From Schistosoma mansoni (lineage: Eukaryota > Platyhelminthes > Trematoda > Strigeidida > Schistosomatidae), in NCBI RefSeq assembly GCF_000237925.1, contig NC_031499.1, forward strand, positions 3,612,775-3,676,774: a stretch of DNA of 64,000 bases. Reading direction: 5' to 3'. Both the position numbers and the translations under genes were made by a program. The notes below the pieces were generated by a model. The model made no database searches, was not told where the DNA came from, and was given only the letters and a program-made list of their open reading frames with translations. This document shows positions 1 through 12,180 of this stretch, in pieces (the stretch's first letter is position 1; each line of letters begins with the position of its first letter).

Positions 1-236
1 GCTGGACCACAACGGAAAACCTGGGTACGCTGGATGGCTGTTTCTTCCTATTGTGGGACTCCTCAGCAGTTCGCATCCGTGAGACTGATAGATCGTGTTT
101 TCGAATCTCGTGAAGCGGGATCGTGAATGCGCATCGCACTACAATAGGACGAAACAGCCGTCCAGTGCTTCCATGTTTTCCATTGTGGTGTAGCTTCAAT
201 TGACTCATGAATTTAACAATAAAATTACTAAAATAT
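1..236. repeat. Hammerhead SINE family B, inverted pair (cut by window edge)
   Basis: Left arm (about 1-77) is - strand: part of the tail, ribozyme and B-box region. Right arm (about 78-236) is +: B box (TTCGAATCTCGTG), a ribozyme lacking its first half (it keeps GGACGAAACAGCCGTCC), then the tail ending near CACAAAACACCTG. Confidence 0.75.
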
Positions 237-1799
237 TCACAAAACACCTGATTGCAGAGATATTTTAAATTGTATACGTTGATAATAAGTGATTCATCGG
301 TTGATATGATCAATCTACGATGATAAATACTCTTCGATTAATTGGTTGTTTTTTTTCAATTACCTCAGATAGTTTTTATCCTATCGGTAGCAGATATTGA
401 AAAGAAACAGTAATAAAAGAATGGTGACTAACAGTAAATTAGTAATTTGTGGGCCTCCGTATTTAATTACAAGGTTTCTAACATCATGTTATGTAATATT
501 TGTTTAATTCTTATCATTATACAGTAGTTGATGTGATCTTATATACTTTTGGTATGTCGAACAGAATGAAACAAGTAATCCTTGTAACAAGAAAAGAAAA
601 GAAAATATTACATTCAATAACGACTTATTAAATAATTGACAGCTATGTTGTAGATCAGTGTATACGAGAAATTCGTAAACGGAGTTTGTTGTGATCGTTG
701 AAGCTTATTACAGATTGAATCCTAGTTAAACTACCATGAAAAACTAGAAAGCATTATATAGCTACTTTGTCCTAGCAGTGGACTCTCCTGTCTATTCATG
801 AACCCTTCATGGATCAAAATCGGAGCCTTTAATTTTCATTTCTTTTATACTCATCGGAGTTATAGACAAGAGGAACTCTTGAATAAATATACAAAAACTC
901 AGAATTAAAGTTTTAATGAAACCTGGAAAAACTATCAAGATATTTAAGAGAAATTGATAACCGTTGATGAATACAAAGCACTAAAAGAAACATCTCTTTG
1001 ATATTAGATCAAGTGTTTTGGTGAGGATAGTGAAGACTCCAAGGATGATGCAAAGTCAAGATGATTCTCAACTAATTTTGTTGATGAAAACACTATGTAT
1101 TACATCTCTTATGTTTTCGGGCTACTGAATCATTATACGTTTCATCACTCACATACTGGATTTCTTAATGTTTTCTGTGCACAAAATTCTAGCGTATATC
1201 TTAATGGTTGAGAAAACTGTTTATAATACACGAAACAGCAAGATAACAGAAAGTTCATATTTATGAGAAATTCTAGGAATTTTTCGAATTGTGGGAATAG
1301 AGCTAGAATGACGATAAGACTAAAATTAGGGAGTATTTTGAGGAAGAATGGGATTATTCTAATTCATGCTTTGGGAAATGACGTTTTCATAACCTTAGTT
1401 TAGAAATTTATGGGAAGAACTAAATTATTTTGTCGTTTTATTTGTATACCACTCACTTCAGCGATACGAAGTATTAACCGTGTAAGTTCTATTCACATAA
1501 TACGTGTATTTCTTACTAAAATATTGTTCAGTTTTGATGAATGCAGCTTCTAACTTCTCATACTTTATGATCTGAAAGCACTCAACACGTGTCTCTATGT
1601 TCCCTATTCAGTCCTCGATCTAGTCGTGGATTCCCACTGCTGATGGTCCTGTACTAAAGTTAAACAGATGCCTAGTGTCCCATGATTTTCAGTAATTATC
1701 TATCTAGGAATAATTTATGACGTTAACTACGAGAATTATGAAACTAAACTGTTGAATAGTTTTTCCAATGGTTCGGTTAGTAATGAACATTTTTTCTAG
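237..1799. other. No gene or clear repeat seen (intron or intergenic)
   Basis: AT-rich sequence upstream of the first visible exon. It probably belongs to the preceding intron. No coding frame with splice signals or known repeat was recognised. Confidence 0.5.
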
Positions 1800-2096
1800 A
1801 ATTCACTTCGTGATCGAATTGTGGAATTAGAAACTGTCTTACAACAAAATGAACTAGATATGAAATGTCTACAAGAAAAATTCAAAGAACTAGAAGACAA
1901 ATACGACTCATTAAATCTTGAAATGCCAAATATTGTTATTTCAAGGAGTTCCTCAATGGAATTATTGCCAACACGAGCCATTCCACCTATTGCTGTTGTA
2001 CTGGTTCATGAAGACAAATCCGTACAAGTCGATTCTTTTGATAGAAAGAAGGAGTCACTGGAAAAAGAAAGAAATGGTTTATTAGAGCAGATTGAG
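1800..2096 (+). CDS. Coiled-coil gene, first exon in window
   Basis: 99 codons between a pyrimidine-rich acceptor (ttttttctag) and donor gtcagt. The translation opens [20 protein letters not shown] and closes [12 protein letters not shown] helical stretch is followed by a Ser/Pro/Val linker ([20 protein letters not shown]) and a second helix. It is open from its first base, so it continues an upstream exon. Confidence 0.85.
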
Positions 2097-5000
2097 GTCA
2101 GTTTTGTTCTTAACAGATAAATTATTAGCTTTGACCAGTAACAATTCAGGTGTCTTAATTCCTTATGGTCAGATTGGTTTCATCAGAAAAATTCATATGT
2201 ACATACTTCACATAATTTCAGTACTGAAACTCGTCTAATAAAGTATGCAGCCTAACTGTCATTTTCCATGGAACATAACGGTAATATACTGTATTAAATG
2301 TCATGGCACTAAATTAGACAATATATTATGAAATAAATGTTCAGATGTTGTTACTGATGAACATAACTCTAAACTCAGTAGATTTAGCACAATCTCTTTG
2401 CAAATTATTATTCATCATCAGATCACACTTGAGATCAAGCGGTATGTTACCTGACAAATATCTCAGTCGTATTACCTCTAATTGCATGATTCAAGTTCCA
2501 GTCCAATATACGTTTCAAGAAAATATAAATTAGTGAAATAAAAACGGAAAAATTATGAGGAGTTCAGAAACTTAAAATTAGAGGAAAGACAAAGATTGGA
2601 TGCACCTATGCCATTGTAAACGATGCTGAACCATGTCATTCAAAGTCTCTAACCACCGGTTACGATAATCATGCAAACCCCAGCCAGATGGTCTACATCT
2701 ACTAACATAGCTCGATCCCGTAGTTGATAACGTCAAGGACTGATGGAATGTTTTGGTTTGGCTACCCCTAGCTTTCTTCCACCTTACTTCTACACCAGAC
2801 AACATAGCCCATCTAAGTAGGCGGGAGTTGGGCATACTTATCACATGTCCTAACCTCAGTTGATTAAGATTCATTGCCTTATCAATCGATGTACCATCAT
2901 TGCCTAGCACCCCATCCTTTACTTAGTCATTACTTACTCGGTGGTCTCAAAATACACAAGAAATTTTTCGAAGATAACTATCTAGAGCTGCATAGTTTTT
3001 ATTGGTGGTTTAGCTACCTTCAATTCATGATTTCATCTATGTAAAGCAATAATAATGCTCAAAAATCAAGTATAATGATAACATTGAACCTTATGCTACA
3101 AATAGTTTTTCTAATACTCATGTTTATGATAGAGTTTTGTTCTCTGAGCTGGATGGTTTGGTCGTAGAGCTTTCATCGTCCTTCTGAACGACATCATCAG
3201 CACAAACTTCGGGTAAAACATTTAGATCCTAGATATTCACATTTGAATTAGTCATATTTTCTTGTAATATATCTGTATAAATTATCCAACAATACATATT
3301 AATAATAATACTAATTGACTATGAATATTTATTTGAATACTTTTCAATTTTTTCAGGTTCTTAAATCTGCTTTAAGTGCTGTCCAATCACAAGCAAGGTC
3401 ATTAACTGAACAACATGACCAATCAGAACGAAGAATTAATGAATTAAATAATCAATTGAATGGATTTAAAACAAATTATATGAAATTAGAAAAACAATTA
3501 ATTGATAAAAATAATGAATTAACAACATTTAAACAAAAAGTTATATCAAGTGAATCACGATTTAATGAAATAATAACATCAATGAATAATTTAAGAATAG
3601 AGAAAAGTCAATTAGAACATGATTATAGAAATAAACATGATAGTGAAATGGTGAGATTGATTTAATGAATGAATTGAAATATTCCTTTTTTCCTTTCTAC
3701 TACTTACTTACTTACTTTCGCCTGTTACCCCTCGTGGAGGAGAATAGGCCGCCCACCAGCATTCTCCATCCAACTCTGTCCTGGGCAATCCTTTCCAGTT
3801 CTTCCCAGTTGTTATTCATCCTTTTCATATCTGCTTCTATTTCCTGGCGTAATGTGTTCTTTGACCTTCCTCTTTTCTGCTTCCCTTCCTGATTCCAAGT
3901 TAGGGATTGCCTCGTGATGCACATTAGTGATTTCCGTAATGTATGTCCTATCCACTTCCAACGTCTTTTCCTAATTCCCTTTTCAGCTGGAAGCTGGTTT
4001 GTCCTTTCCCATAAAACGCTGTTGCTGATAGTATTCGGCCAGTGAATGTTGAGTATTTTGCGTTTCCTCTCTATGGTATACTACTATTATAATACAGTAC
4101 TAAAACTGATCTAGGTGACTGAGTTTATAATATAGATAGATTGAATACTCAGAAGATTCGCTATACTAGATTCATGTTATATAAAATATATTAATAAAAG
4201 ATCAAGAACAGAGAACTGGAATAATACAAGACAAAATTGTAAACAATTACAAACAGTTACTTGTAATAAGTTCTCAGTGGAAAGGAATAAAAAGGGAAGT
4301 ACTTCACATATTTGATAGTCAGTAAGTTGAGAGCGTTTTTTGTCCACGCTCGTTGACCAATCATATTCACTTTCACTATCACATATCAATGATCTACAAA
4401 TGATGAATATGTAAGTTCTAGTCAAATTTAGGTTAGTGTAAACTATAGTAACTAATTAAGGATTTATAGTCTTCATTGAGAGATTGATAACCTCTGCTCA
4501 TAAAATCAGCTCATAGTCGATCACAATTGTGTAGATTCATTCACTGTTAATCTTCATATAGATTGTGAATTTCAGTATTCCTTCATAAGTATCTTCCAAT
4601 TACGTCTTTTCTAATAATACAATACACTTCCCAATAACTGTGTTTGGATTGTACCCATTAAACTAAATGATTTGACAATAAAGTGTACGACAGTTTATAT
4701 TGAAAAATCAAATGGCTGTCTTGATTAACGACATTCACCATCAAGGCATTTATTGGTAGGATAACGTTTAATAGATTCTCAGAAGGATTATGAATGATTA
4801 ACTATTAGAAACATTATTTCCTTGAAATAATGCTTATGATTCTCTTTTACACCAATGGGACACTAAATTGCTTATGACAAATAATGAACGACCTATCTGA
4901 GTGCATGATCCACTCACCCTATACTAGATATCCAGTCACTACTGTCCTACAAGGCTTCAACACAGCTCAAATCGAGAACAAGTGATTCATCTGACTAGTA

Positions 5001-8000
5001 TATCTATCAGAAAGCAATCAACAACTGATATTTAAGTAAGTACAAAGGGTAAGGAAAGATCTACATGATACATTATTGTAATGGGCGGTGTCCGAATAAC
5101 GCACTGATACGCGATATGCTACGCGTTAACCCCCCGATTGACTACTTGAACGAGAAAGTGTATCGGACTACCAAATGAAATACAAAAATACACATTCATA
5201 TATATGGCACCCTATCCTTAAGAATTCAATCTGTTTCTTAGTCAATGAAATGTCCTTGTCCTTTAGGTCACTTCTGATTGCGGTCGACTGATCTTCTCAT
5301 TGGGCTACTTCTGATTGGCTTACCATATCATACATCAAATGCCTATCTGTCTAGGAAAATAAGCAATCACTTTTTTTTCTCCCTCACACAACATTCATAA
5401 AATATGGAACCAAATGAAGCACAGAAAAAGAAATCCCATATAGATCTATGTTATGCTGAAATTATTAACTATTCGTCTCAACTCACTCAACAAGACACAT
5501 CATACATGAGAAGCATGAACGCTGTAAAATCGATCTTCATCAAAACAATCATTTGTATAAAACATTAAGAATGCAATGTAAATACGAAATTCCTCTCATG
5601 ACCAAAAAGACTGGATGTTTGCAGTTTAAATTTAACTGAATCTTGGTAAATCTAATTTAAGCTTTTATGGATGGAATTGTCATTATACTTCCTGAAAGTA
5701 TGTAAATTCATGATTTCAAATAGTTCTCGCAAATTGATATAAGTGAGAATAGAGACAACATGAGATGCTTACTGTCCATTAACTTCATCGTTCAACTTTA
5801 AATACAGTTAATGTAGTTAACAGACATGCTCATAAGTTAAAATAAAACTGTTATGTTTACGCATATGCTTAACTGGTGAAAAGGATTTATTTGACTTCCA
5901 AAATATATCAAAATGGTCTACCAACACCCTACTTTTTATATGATTTATATAAATCGAACTGAATAGTATTTATTATCAATTAATCAATCACTGTGTGAAC
6001 ATATATTTACAATATCATACTATTAAGTGTCTGTAACCAACAGAAATAACTAAATGACCAAATTATGTAATTATGTGATTAAATGTCATAGATGATGAGA
6101 GAAAAAAAACATTTTCATACGTCGTTTGAACTCCAGTCGGTTAAGTCATTTTTCTCCATATCAGATACTTGTCTCATTGTCTTGATTTCTGAGACTGGTG
6201 TTATATCAGAAGGGCTATGATATTCGATGAGTTGATTTCTAATTGATACGTTTAACAGTAACAATAAATTTGGTAACAGAGGACCCTTTGAAAACTGAAC
6301 CGAAATAGTATGCCTATGGCATAATGTTATGGTTTATGGTTTGATTACTATACACTCATCAAGTTTTACCAACCGATTGGGAATAAGAGGAAAACTCTGT
6401 ATTGTACTTGGCCATACTCTCAAAGTGTGGATGAAGTTATTCAAAGTCATACGTATCTTGAGTCCACAAACCGACCTAAGTTAGACAATCACTGAAAACC
6501 TAGGAGCACTGGACAGATTTTTGTACTGGTATGTGACTCCTCAGATGTTTATATCCTCGACTTCGCAACCCAGGTCCTTCAGTCCCGCACGTGAACACTT
6601 AACCTCTTGACCACTGAATCGCCAACCAATGGTGTAAACTTCTATCTTCAACCAGTTTGCAAATCTAAAAGCTATCAGACTAACTGAGATTTTGGGTACC
6701 CACCTTAGTCAAGTAAACAATTCACTTAGTATACGTGACCATCACTTACATCCGACTTACGATAAGTCATTGAGCGATCATGTGGTTGTGCGCTAATAAC
6801 TGCTTTTGCATCACTCTCTACCTTTGTAAGTCATAGTATAAACTGCTCCGTCCAGTCGTTTTTTCGCTGGTCCCATATTGCCAGTGAACATGTGGTTGTT
6901 TCAATCTGTAAACATTCCCGTTATCTATACAACATTTCTAATGTTTACTGTGTTTCTTCAACAGCACGGATGATCTTATGGGTATTTTTCCTTCATATCA
7001 ATAAAAAGGCCAGTTTTTACACTTTTTCGTGTTTTTAAGGATTTATCTACGTAAAAACGTCAGTCAATTTTATCTCAAATTACTTTTTAGATGTAGAGAT
7101 CTTCCAAAAACTCTTTGATAAAGTGCTGAGATAATAGGTCAATGTAAAGAACAATTGATCTAATCAGCATACATCACAAAGTCTTCTAGAAAATAGATGA
7201 ATTATATTATCATACTCTGATTAGGTGATTATTTATTCTATTACGAATTTTAGCACTATTGTAGGAGATTCCAATGGTGTAAGGATACTAATGAATCTAT
7301 TAATAATTATTTTCTGCAAATTAGTCAACTTTAAAGTAAAGTTCATATTTTTGTTGAGCAGATTTTCTCCAATTTCGGATTTAAGTGTAAAAGCAATCTT
7401 GGTTATCTAGTAGCAACCTTGCCCCCCGAATACCCCGGTACTACAGAGAGTGGGGAGAGTCAGCTCTCCCTCACGAAATACTCTCACATGACCACGCGTA
7501 TACAGACACTACCACAGCAGCCCTACTCACTGCCTTCTCGCAGTGGAGGGGTTGTTTACGAAACTGAGAGGACGAAAAGCGAATATTTGGTGCCTTAACC
7601 GGGTTGATGGACACGGGGCATACACCTAGGGTAGTTGAGGAACCATGATTCCAAACCAATGGTGCACGTAGGCTTCAGGATCTTGAGGGAACAAATGGCA
7701 TATGAACCTATTGTTAGTCACCGGCTACCATGGGACTTCATCTCCAAACGTTGTTCTACTACCTTGTGGATTAGACCTCTGGGTCAAAGGCTCTAGGAGT
7801 GGCTTCCCAAGAAAACCATTTGCTTCAGTTTGGGCATCCGAACAGTATCCCATCACTTACAAAATCTAGTGATTTGTGTGACGCATATCTATTTGGTGCT
7901 TCCTTGTACCAATGTTTATGTGCTTAAATAAATAAATAGGAGCGACCGACAAATCCGTATCACTATTCAAGTAGTAGTTGTTATTAATAATTAGCTTAAA

Positions 8001-11000
8001 TCTACTATAGCATGAAACTACTTCATCAATATTCAATGTTTTTGACAAAATAAAGGTGATAAATTGAACACTCTAAGTTCTTTTTCTCCGTTTTACAGTT
8101 ACAATTAAAACAACAATTAGATGATTTATTAAAAAATAAAGAAATATTAGAACGTGAATGTGATTCACTTCGTAATGAATTAGCGCGTTCAAATCAAAAA
8201 CCAAAAGTTCTAGAGCCAATTACTGAAAGCTCAAGTGCTTCTGCTCTCCGTGAACAAGCTCTTATAGCTGAAGTAAGTTAAACCATATATATATATAATT
8301 TGTCATTTATCAGTGAAATTATGAACCAATCTAAGTTGTACCACTACTGAAAACCTGGATGCACTGGACGGCTGTCTTGTCCTAGTTTTGGAATCGTCAA
8401 CAGTGCACATCCACGACCTTGCTCACGAGAATAGGACCCAGGTCTTTCTGTCTCGCACCCAAATTCTTAACTTATAGACTACTCAGTCAATATCCAACGG
8501 TGTCCACTCCTTTCAGATTTTTAATGGTGGTCTAACTTAGATTGGTTCAGGATTACAATGAAATTCAACAGTCTCCACAACCCCTCACTGATTATTGTCA
8601 AATATTAATTGGTATTTGTCAACAATCAACTAACAGAAACCCGGGATTACTTTTTGTGTTTTTAAGTGAGAGACTTTCAGAATAATATTCTGTAGGTACT
8701 TTCACCATGAAATGACATAACCTGGTATAAATTTGAAAACTAGAAATACATGGAGACCGTTTTCTTACTGTGGGTACTAAGCAGAAGGAAAGTGCGCTTA
8801 GTGAAATTACAGGATATTTATGCAATATTTACGCCTAGTCTTCAGTCGTCCATTCCCATTCTGTTGTGTTCTTTGATCCAAGTTAGTTCTGGACTGTCCT
8901 CTCTCACTTCTCTTCTGATCTCTAAAATATTTTTCATACGCTGTGCTATATGACCTCCTAGAATTCTTCTCTTCAGCTGTTGACAATAGAGACTTCCACG
9001 CAACGTTTCACTACATACTATTTATAAACAATCTTACGGGTAGTATGCAGCACCCTAGTACCTATCGTTCAGCAGTGCTCAACTACTTTACCAGTAGAAA
9101 TGGAACATAAAACCTTTAAATATCACTGCAAGCACCTAACGTTTATTTAACTAAGTTAGGATCTTTGGCCCCATTGTAAATACCTGTTGGAATCATGAGT
9201 ACTACACACTACTGAGGAAACTCATATTAGGACACAACAGTTTTCTAGAACTTCATGGCTTTTAGTGACTCCTTAACTGATTCCAAATCACGATAAAAAC
9301 TATATAAAAACTAAAATACTCTTAACGAAACCTCTTAACCAACGTACATACCTATGAGCTAAAATGTTTTAAAAGTACAGGAAGTTTTTACAAAATTTCT
9401 TTCTCATTCCCCATCGGCTACTACGTCAACTTGCTAATTAGCTTATTTAGCTAACCAATCAATCAATCATATTGAGGAAAAAACAGTATAAAATAAGCAC
9501 ACATTTTTATTAAAAGGAAATAGACCAATATGATCCAAAGCTTACTTTTATTGAATATCTACTAAAATCTTAACTTTCTATCATCTTTTTTTCTAGATTA
9601 TTCGTTTACGTCGAGATTTAAATCGTTTACAAGAAGCTTCAGAATCAAGAATTCGATGTTTGAGAAACAGAGTACAAGCAATTAGTGAGGAAACATTTAA
9701 ACGACATACATTAGAAATGAAAGTATCACAATTGCATACTGCTGCATTAAAGTATGCAAATGAATTTGGCCAACTTACATCTTCAAATAAACCATATAAT
9801 CATATTGGAGAAGACAAAGTAAGAAATACTGGTTTACTCCCTATCTATCAAATCATTTTCGACATCTTTGACATATTATTAGGATAAGTTAGATGGTAGA
9901 ATCTCGTCTCATTTACTGTAAAGTTTTGGTCATTACCAATTATCTCGGAGTACATGTCAACTGACTAGCTATCACGTCACAACTGCCCTATTTACGAGTA
10001 AGAATGAGTGTGAGAGTCGAGTTTTCTGTTCAACACCATCGTTTACTTCAAATTTTTTGGCTGATAAACACCTTGATTGTTTTGTATCAAGAAAGCTGAA
10101 TAGTTTTAACCCGCTTTCGAATATTTGTTATCACTTTTATAATATTGATTATCACTGGCAGTGAAATCTCGGATCTATTCTATGTAGAATATAACTCCAT
10201 TTCAGTGTTCGTGTTCGTACTGAGAATAAAACCCAGCACAGTTATCTTTTTCGGCGGCAATATAATATATATTGAGATACTGATTCAGATAGCCATCTAT
10301 TGTGACGTGTGGTGTCCGAAATCCGATACTGATACACGGTATACTATGCGCTAACCCCCCAACTGAATACTTGAGCGAAAACGAAAAAGTGAGCGAGGAA
10401 GTGTATTGAACTACCATATGAAATGCACAAACACTCATCCCTATATATCCCACACTGTCTTTGGGAAATTGATCCCAATCAAATGCACTTGACCTTAGGG
10501 TCACTTCTGATCGCAATCAATTGACTTTTTGTTACTTCTGATTGGCTCTCCAAATCACTATCAACTTGTTTAATCAGTGTATAATTATTTTTTTAGAATT
10601 TGTATTTACTGTTGTCTTTAGAGCCGTGTACATCTTCTTGCATCGTTTAAAAATGATCAACCTTGTAGATCCTTATATTTGTTACTCTAACAATTAGAAC
10701 AAAGGGACTCGTTATGCTTCGTTCATTACAGAAATAGTAGAACCATTGGGAAAAACATTAAGTTTTCCATGATACCATACATTCATCATAATACTTCAAG
10801 ACTTCTCATAGGTCAGTAGTAGCCTAAACTTACAAGCCTTGACAACCTCCTTTTCAGTTTTAAACATAAATCAGAGTTTATCTAAATTCAGTATACGAAA
10901 CTCGCATTTTTATTCATGCTATTAACATGTAACTTAATAACAAGTCATTAGGTGGAATGAGTTCGTTTCATCCAATGAATTCTGTCAATTTCGCTTTGTT

Positions 11001-11790
11001 CGAATTCTTCAAGTGATTAACCAAATGAATTAAAACAAACATAATTATAGTATATCGTCGCAGAAATATAACTTACTCATTTCTATTTTTATCAGAAGGG
11101 GTTTTGTGGAGATTTAGAATTTTCATAGTTGCAAGCGTGAGTCAATTGAAGCTAGACCGCCAAGGAAAATCTGGAACCACTAGACGGCCGTTCCGTCCTA
11201 TTGTGGGACTCATCAGCAGTGCGTATCCACAATCTCGCCTCATGAAATTCGAACCCAGGAAGTACCAGTCTCGCGCCAGAGCACTTAACCGATAAACCAC
11301 ACTGGGCCGGCATCCAACGGTGTTTATGTCTAACTTTAGCCAATCCACGAAGTTTGAGCAACCGTTCACCAATTGTCTTCAGTGAGTTATCTCATAACAG
11401 AAGTGGTTCGAACTCCACTAGTCACTGCTTCTCACTTTCATTTTCTAAACGCCCTAATAATAAAATATTATGTAAGTAAGCTTGAAAATGTTGCTGGATT
11501 TCTTCCTTGTCTAAATCTCAGCTCAATTGTGATAAATGACTTTTTAAAGTGTAGCTAAACTTATCACGTATCCATTATTTATATAAATGGAAACTTTTTT
11601 ACATCTAAATTTATATTACATTTGATTTGTTTCCATTTTTCTTTCATTTAAGACAAAATGTAAAGAGGCCAATCTGTTCCCCCTACCACCAATAACATTA
11701 CCAATATCGAATAAAATTTCTCATCAAAATACAATGGAATTAGGAAATTCATTAAGATCAACACTATCTTCGTTTGTACGCACTAATTAG
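1800..11790 (+). CDS. Coiled-coil protein gene, last five exons
   Basis: Five exons (1800-2096, 3357-3650, 8099-8272, 9597-9818, 11653-11790) join in one frame to 374 residues and end at TAG. Every junction is phase 0 with GT/AG borders (donors gtcagt, gtgaga, gtaagt, gtaaga). The protein is rich in Leu, Glu, Lys, Gln and Asn with heptad-like leucines, so it is probably a long coiled coil. A break rich in Pro, Ser and Val lies in the first exon, and the last 45 residues look disordered. Codon use is AT-rich like other schistosome genes. The first exon begins at a splice acceptor, so the 5' part lies left of the window. I cannot name the family; centrosomal, Golgi or cytoskeletal scaffold proteins look like this. 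Introns of 1260, 4448, 1324 and 1834 bp hold LINE, hammerhead-SINE and LTR-like debris. The nearest AATAAA (12607) lies beyond an LTR-like insert, so the 3' end is unclear. Confidence 0.85.
2575..2925 (-). mobile_element. LINE 3' end fragment, endonuclease-RT type
   Basis: A 110-codon - strand frame reads [36 protein letters not shown], and [20 protein letters not shown] before [12 protein letters not shown]. This resembles the C-terminal tail of metazoan non-LTR polymerases ('GHVLRMP...RLPRRAM', 'PGWGPRD...WLETLSDMA'). The tail differs from the RTE-like copies at 18.1 and 51.5 kb, so it is another LINE family. It lies in the first intron of the coiled-coil gene, antisense to it. The clade is not settled. 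Confidence 0.65.
3357..3650 (+). CDS. Coiled-coil gene, second exon in window
   Basis: 98 codons after acceptor attttttcag and before donor gtgaga. It is almost entirely predicted coiled coil ([20 protein letters not shown] at its start, [19 protein letters not shown] at its end). The frame continues the preceding exon in phase 0. Reading past the donor soon meets a stop, which supports the splice site. Confidence 0.88.
3700..4062 (-). mobile_element. RTE-like LINE, 3' end fragment
   Basis: On the - strand it encodes [40 protein letters not shown] and [20 protein letters not shown] then RRK and stop, followed by a short TAAG-type tail (cttacttacttac on +). It matches the end of the 51.5 kb copy. 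It is truncated at its 5' side and sits at the start of the second visible intron of the coiled-coil gene. Confidence 0.85.
4063..5086. other. Intron sequence, nothing recognised
   Basis: AT-rich intron DNA without a coding frame, tRNA-like head or ribozyme core that I can see. Confidence 0.5.
5087..5350. repeat. LTR-like dispersed repeat, copy 1
   Basis: About 260 bp shared with 10305-10555: GTGTCCGAA, GCGCTAACCCCCC-like and TTAGGGTCACTTCTGAT-like blocks in the same order, with a TATATA core (catatatatgg). Its right end resembles that of the 47.1 kb repeat (gattggc...catacatcaa). Probably an old solo LTR, but ends and target duplication were not established. Confidence 0.4.
5351..6464. other. 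Intron sequence, nothing recognised
   Basis: AT-rich, without a supported gene, RNA or repeat. Confidence 0.5.
6465..6690 (-). repeat. Hammerhead SINE family B, degenerate copy
   Basis: The - strand order of the family is recognisable: tail, ribozyme remnant (AGCACTGGACAG ... GTGACTCCTCAG), B-box area (GCAACCCAGGTCC) and A-box area (CTCTTGACCACTGAATCGCC). The ribozyme core is ruined. Confidence 0.6.
6691..7418. other. Intron sequence, nothing recognised
   Basis: AT-rich; no supported gene or repeat. A 61-codon ORF at 7225-7410 has no recognisable content. Confidence 0.5.
7419..7936 (+). repeat. Family D repeat, copy 1
   Basis: About 518 bp, GC-richer than its surroundings. It starts TTGCCCCCCGAATACCCCGG and ends in an (AAATA)n-like tail (cttaaataaataaa). 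Imperfect 11 bp direct repeats flank it (tagtagcaacc at 7408, taggagcgacc at 7937). A simple A/T-rich tail with target duplication suggests a SINE or LINE 3' end moved by target-primed reverse transcription. It lies in an intron of the coiled-coil gene. Confidence 0.7.
8099..8272 (+). CDS. Coiled-coil gene, third exon in window
   Basis: 58 codons after acceptor ccgttttacag and before donor gtaagt. It begins [20 protein letters not shown], a clear coiled coil, then has a Ser-rich linker ([18 protein letters not shown]). It contains no ATG-initiated ORF of useful length and was found from the splice sites and the frame. Confidence 0.85.
8328..8590 (-). repeat. Hammerhead SINE family B, divergent copy in intron
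   Basis: - strand ribozyme region with recognisable arms (GCACTGGACGG ... CAACAGTGC), tRNA-like head downstream (GACCCAGGTC, GACTACTCAG), then tail-like sequence. The core is degenerate. It lies just after the third visible exon. Confidence 0.65.
9597..9818 (+). CDS. Coiled-coil gene, fourth exon in window
   Basis: 74 codons after acceptor tttttttctag and before donor gtaaga. It begins [20 protein letters not shown] and runs into [20 protein letters not shown], a basic helical segment, then a short Asn/Gly/Pro-rich end. Phase 0 on both sides. Confidence 0.87.
10305..10555. repeat. LTR-like dispersed repeat, copy 2
   Basis: Partner of 5087-5350, same orientation, within the fourth visible intron. 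Shared blocks include GGTGTCCGAA, TGCGCTAACCCCCCAACTGA-type sequence and a TATATA core. It looks old. Confidence 0.4.
11094..11450 (-). repeat. Hammerhead SINE family B, near-complete copy in intron
   Basis: - strand copy: T2 end (AGAAGGGGTTTTGTGG), tail, ribozyme, B box (ATTCGAACCCAGGA), A-box region, and the 5' portion that continues to TCACTGCTTCTCACTTTC. On the sense strand the ribozyme has CUGAUGAG but the second core block is CGGAAC, not CGAAAC, so it is probably inactive. It sits 200 bp upstream of the terminal exon of the coiled-coil gene. Confidence 0.8.
11653..11790 (+). CDS. Coiled-coil gene, terminal exon
   Basis: 45 codons plus TAG after an acceptor ending ttcatttaag. It encodes a non-helical tail rich in Pro, Ser, Thr and Asn ([20 protein letters not shown]) ending SSFVRTN. 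Phase agrees with the preceding exon. The acceptor is weaker than the others, so this is the least certain exon. Confidence 0.75.
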   Translation, partial: TKCKEANLFPLPPITLPISNKISHQNTMELGNSLRSTLSSFVRTN

Positions 11791-11886
11791 TTCACTTATG
11801 TATTTATTCATATAAATTGTTATTCTACTTATATATTATATTAGAGTAGTATAACTTTATTTGCTGATTTTGAGTGACGATTGTAT

Positions 11887-12180
11887 TGTGGTGTGAGTTA
11901 CTGATATCTACATAAGTAGTATATGGTGATGGTCGGGCATTGAATGTATTTCAGTAGAAGATCGATAAAGAGAGAACGGGAACAACACGCAATTGGTACG
12001 CAAATGCATACACACTTATAATCGGAGACTATGGATGGATATTTGCAGAAGAAACAGTCAAACTGAGACAATTGATTGTTATTTTACAAATTAACTGTTC
12101 ACTATATGGTTCTCATATTCAAATGAGATATTGTGCTTAAATACTTTCGATTGTCCCCACTCGTGTTCCTTTTCACTACA
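11887..12180. mobile_element. Solo-LTR-like repeat, family 1
   Basis: 294 bp bounded by TGTGGTG and CACTACA (near-inverted TG...CA termini), with matching 4 bp flanks GTAT on both sides. It matches 48653-48955 over its whole length. No internal region is attached, so it looks like a solo LTR. Moderately old. Confidence 0.6.

Noticed and set aside
10202-10516. 104-codon - strand ORF
   Set aside because: Lies in an LTR-like repeat, no recognisable domain, not conserved in the partner copy at 5.1 kb.
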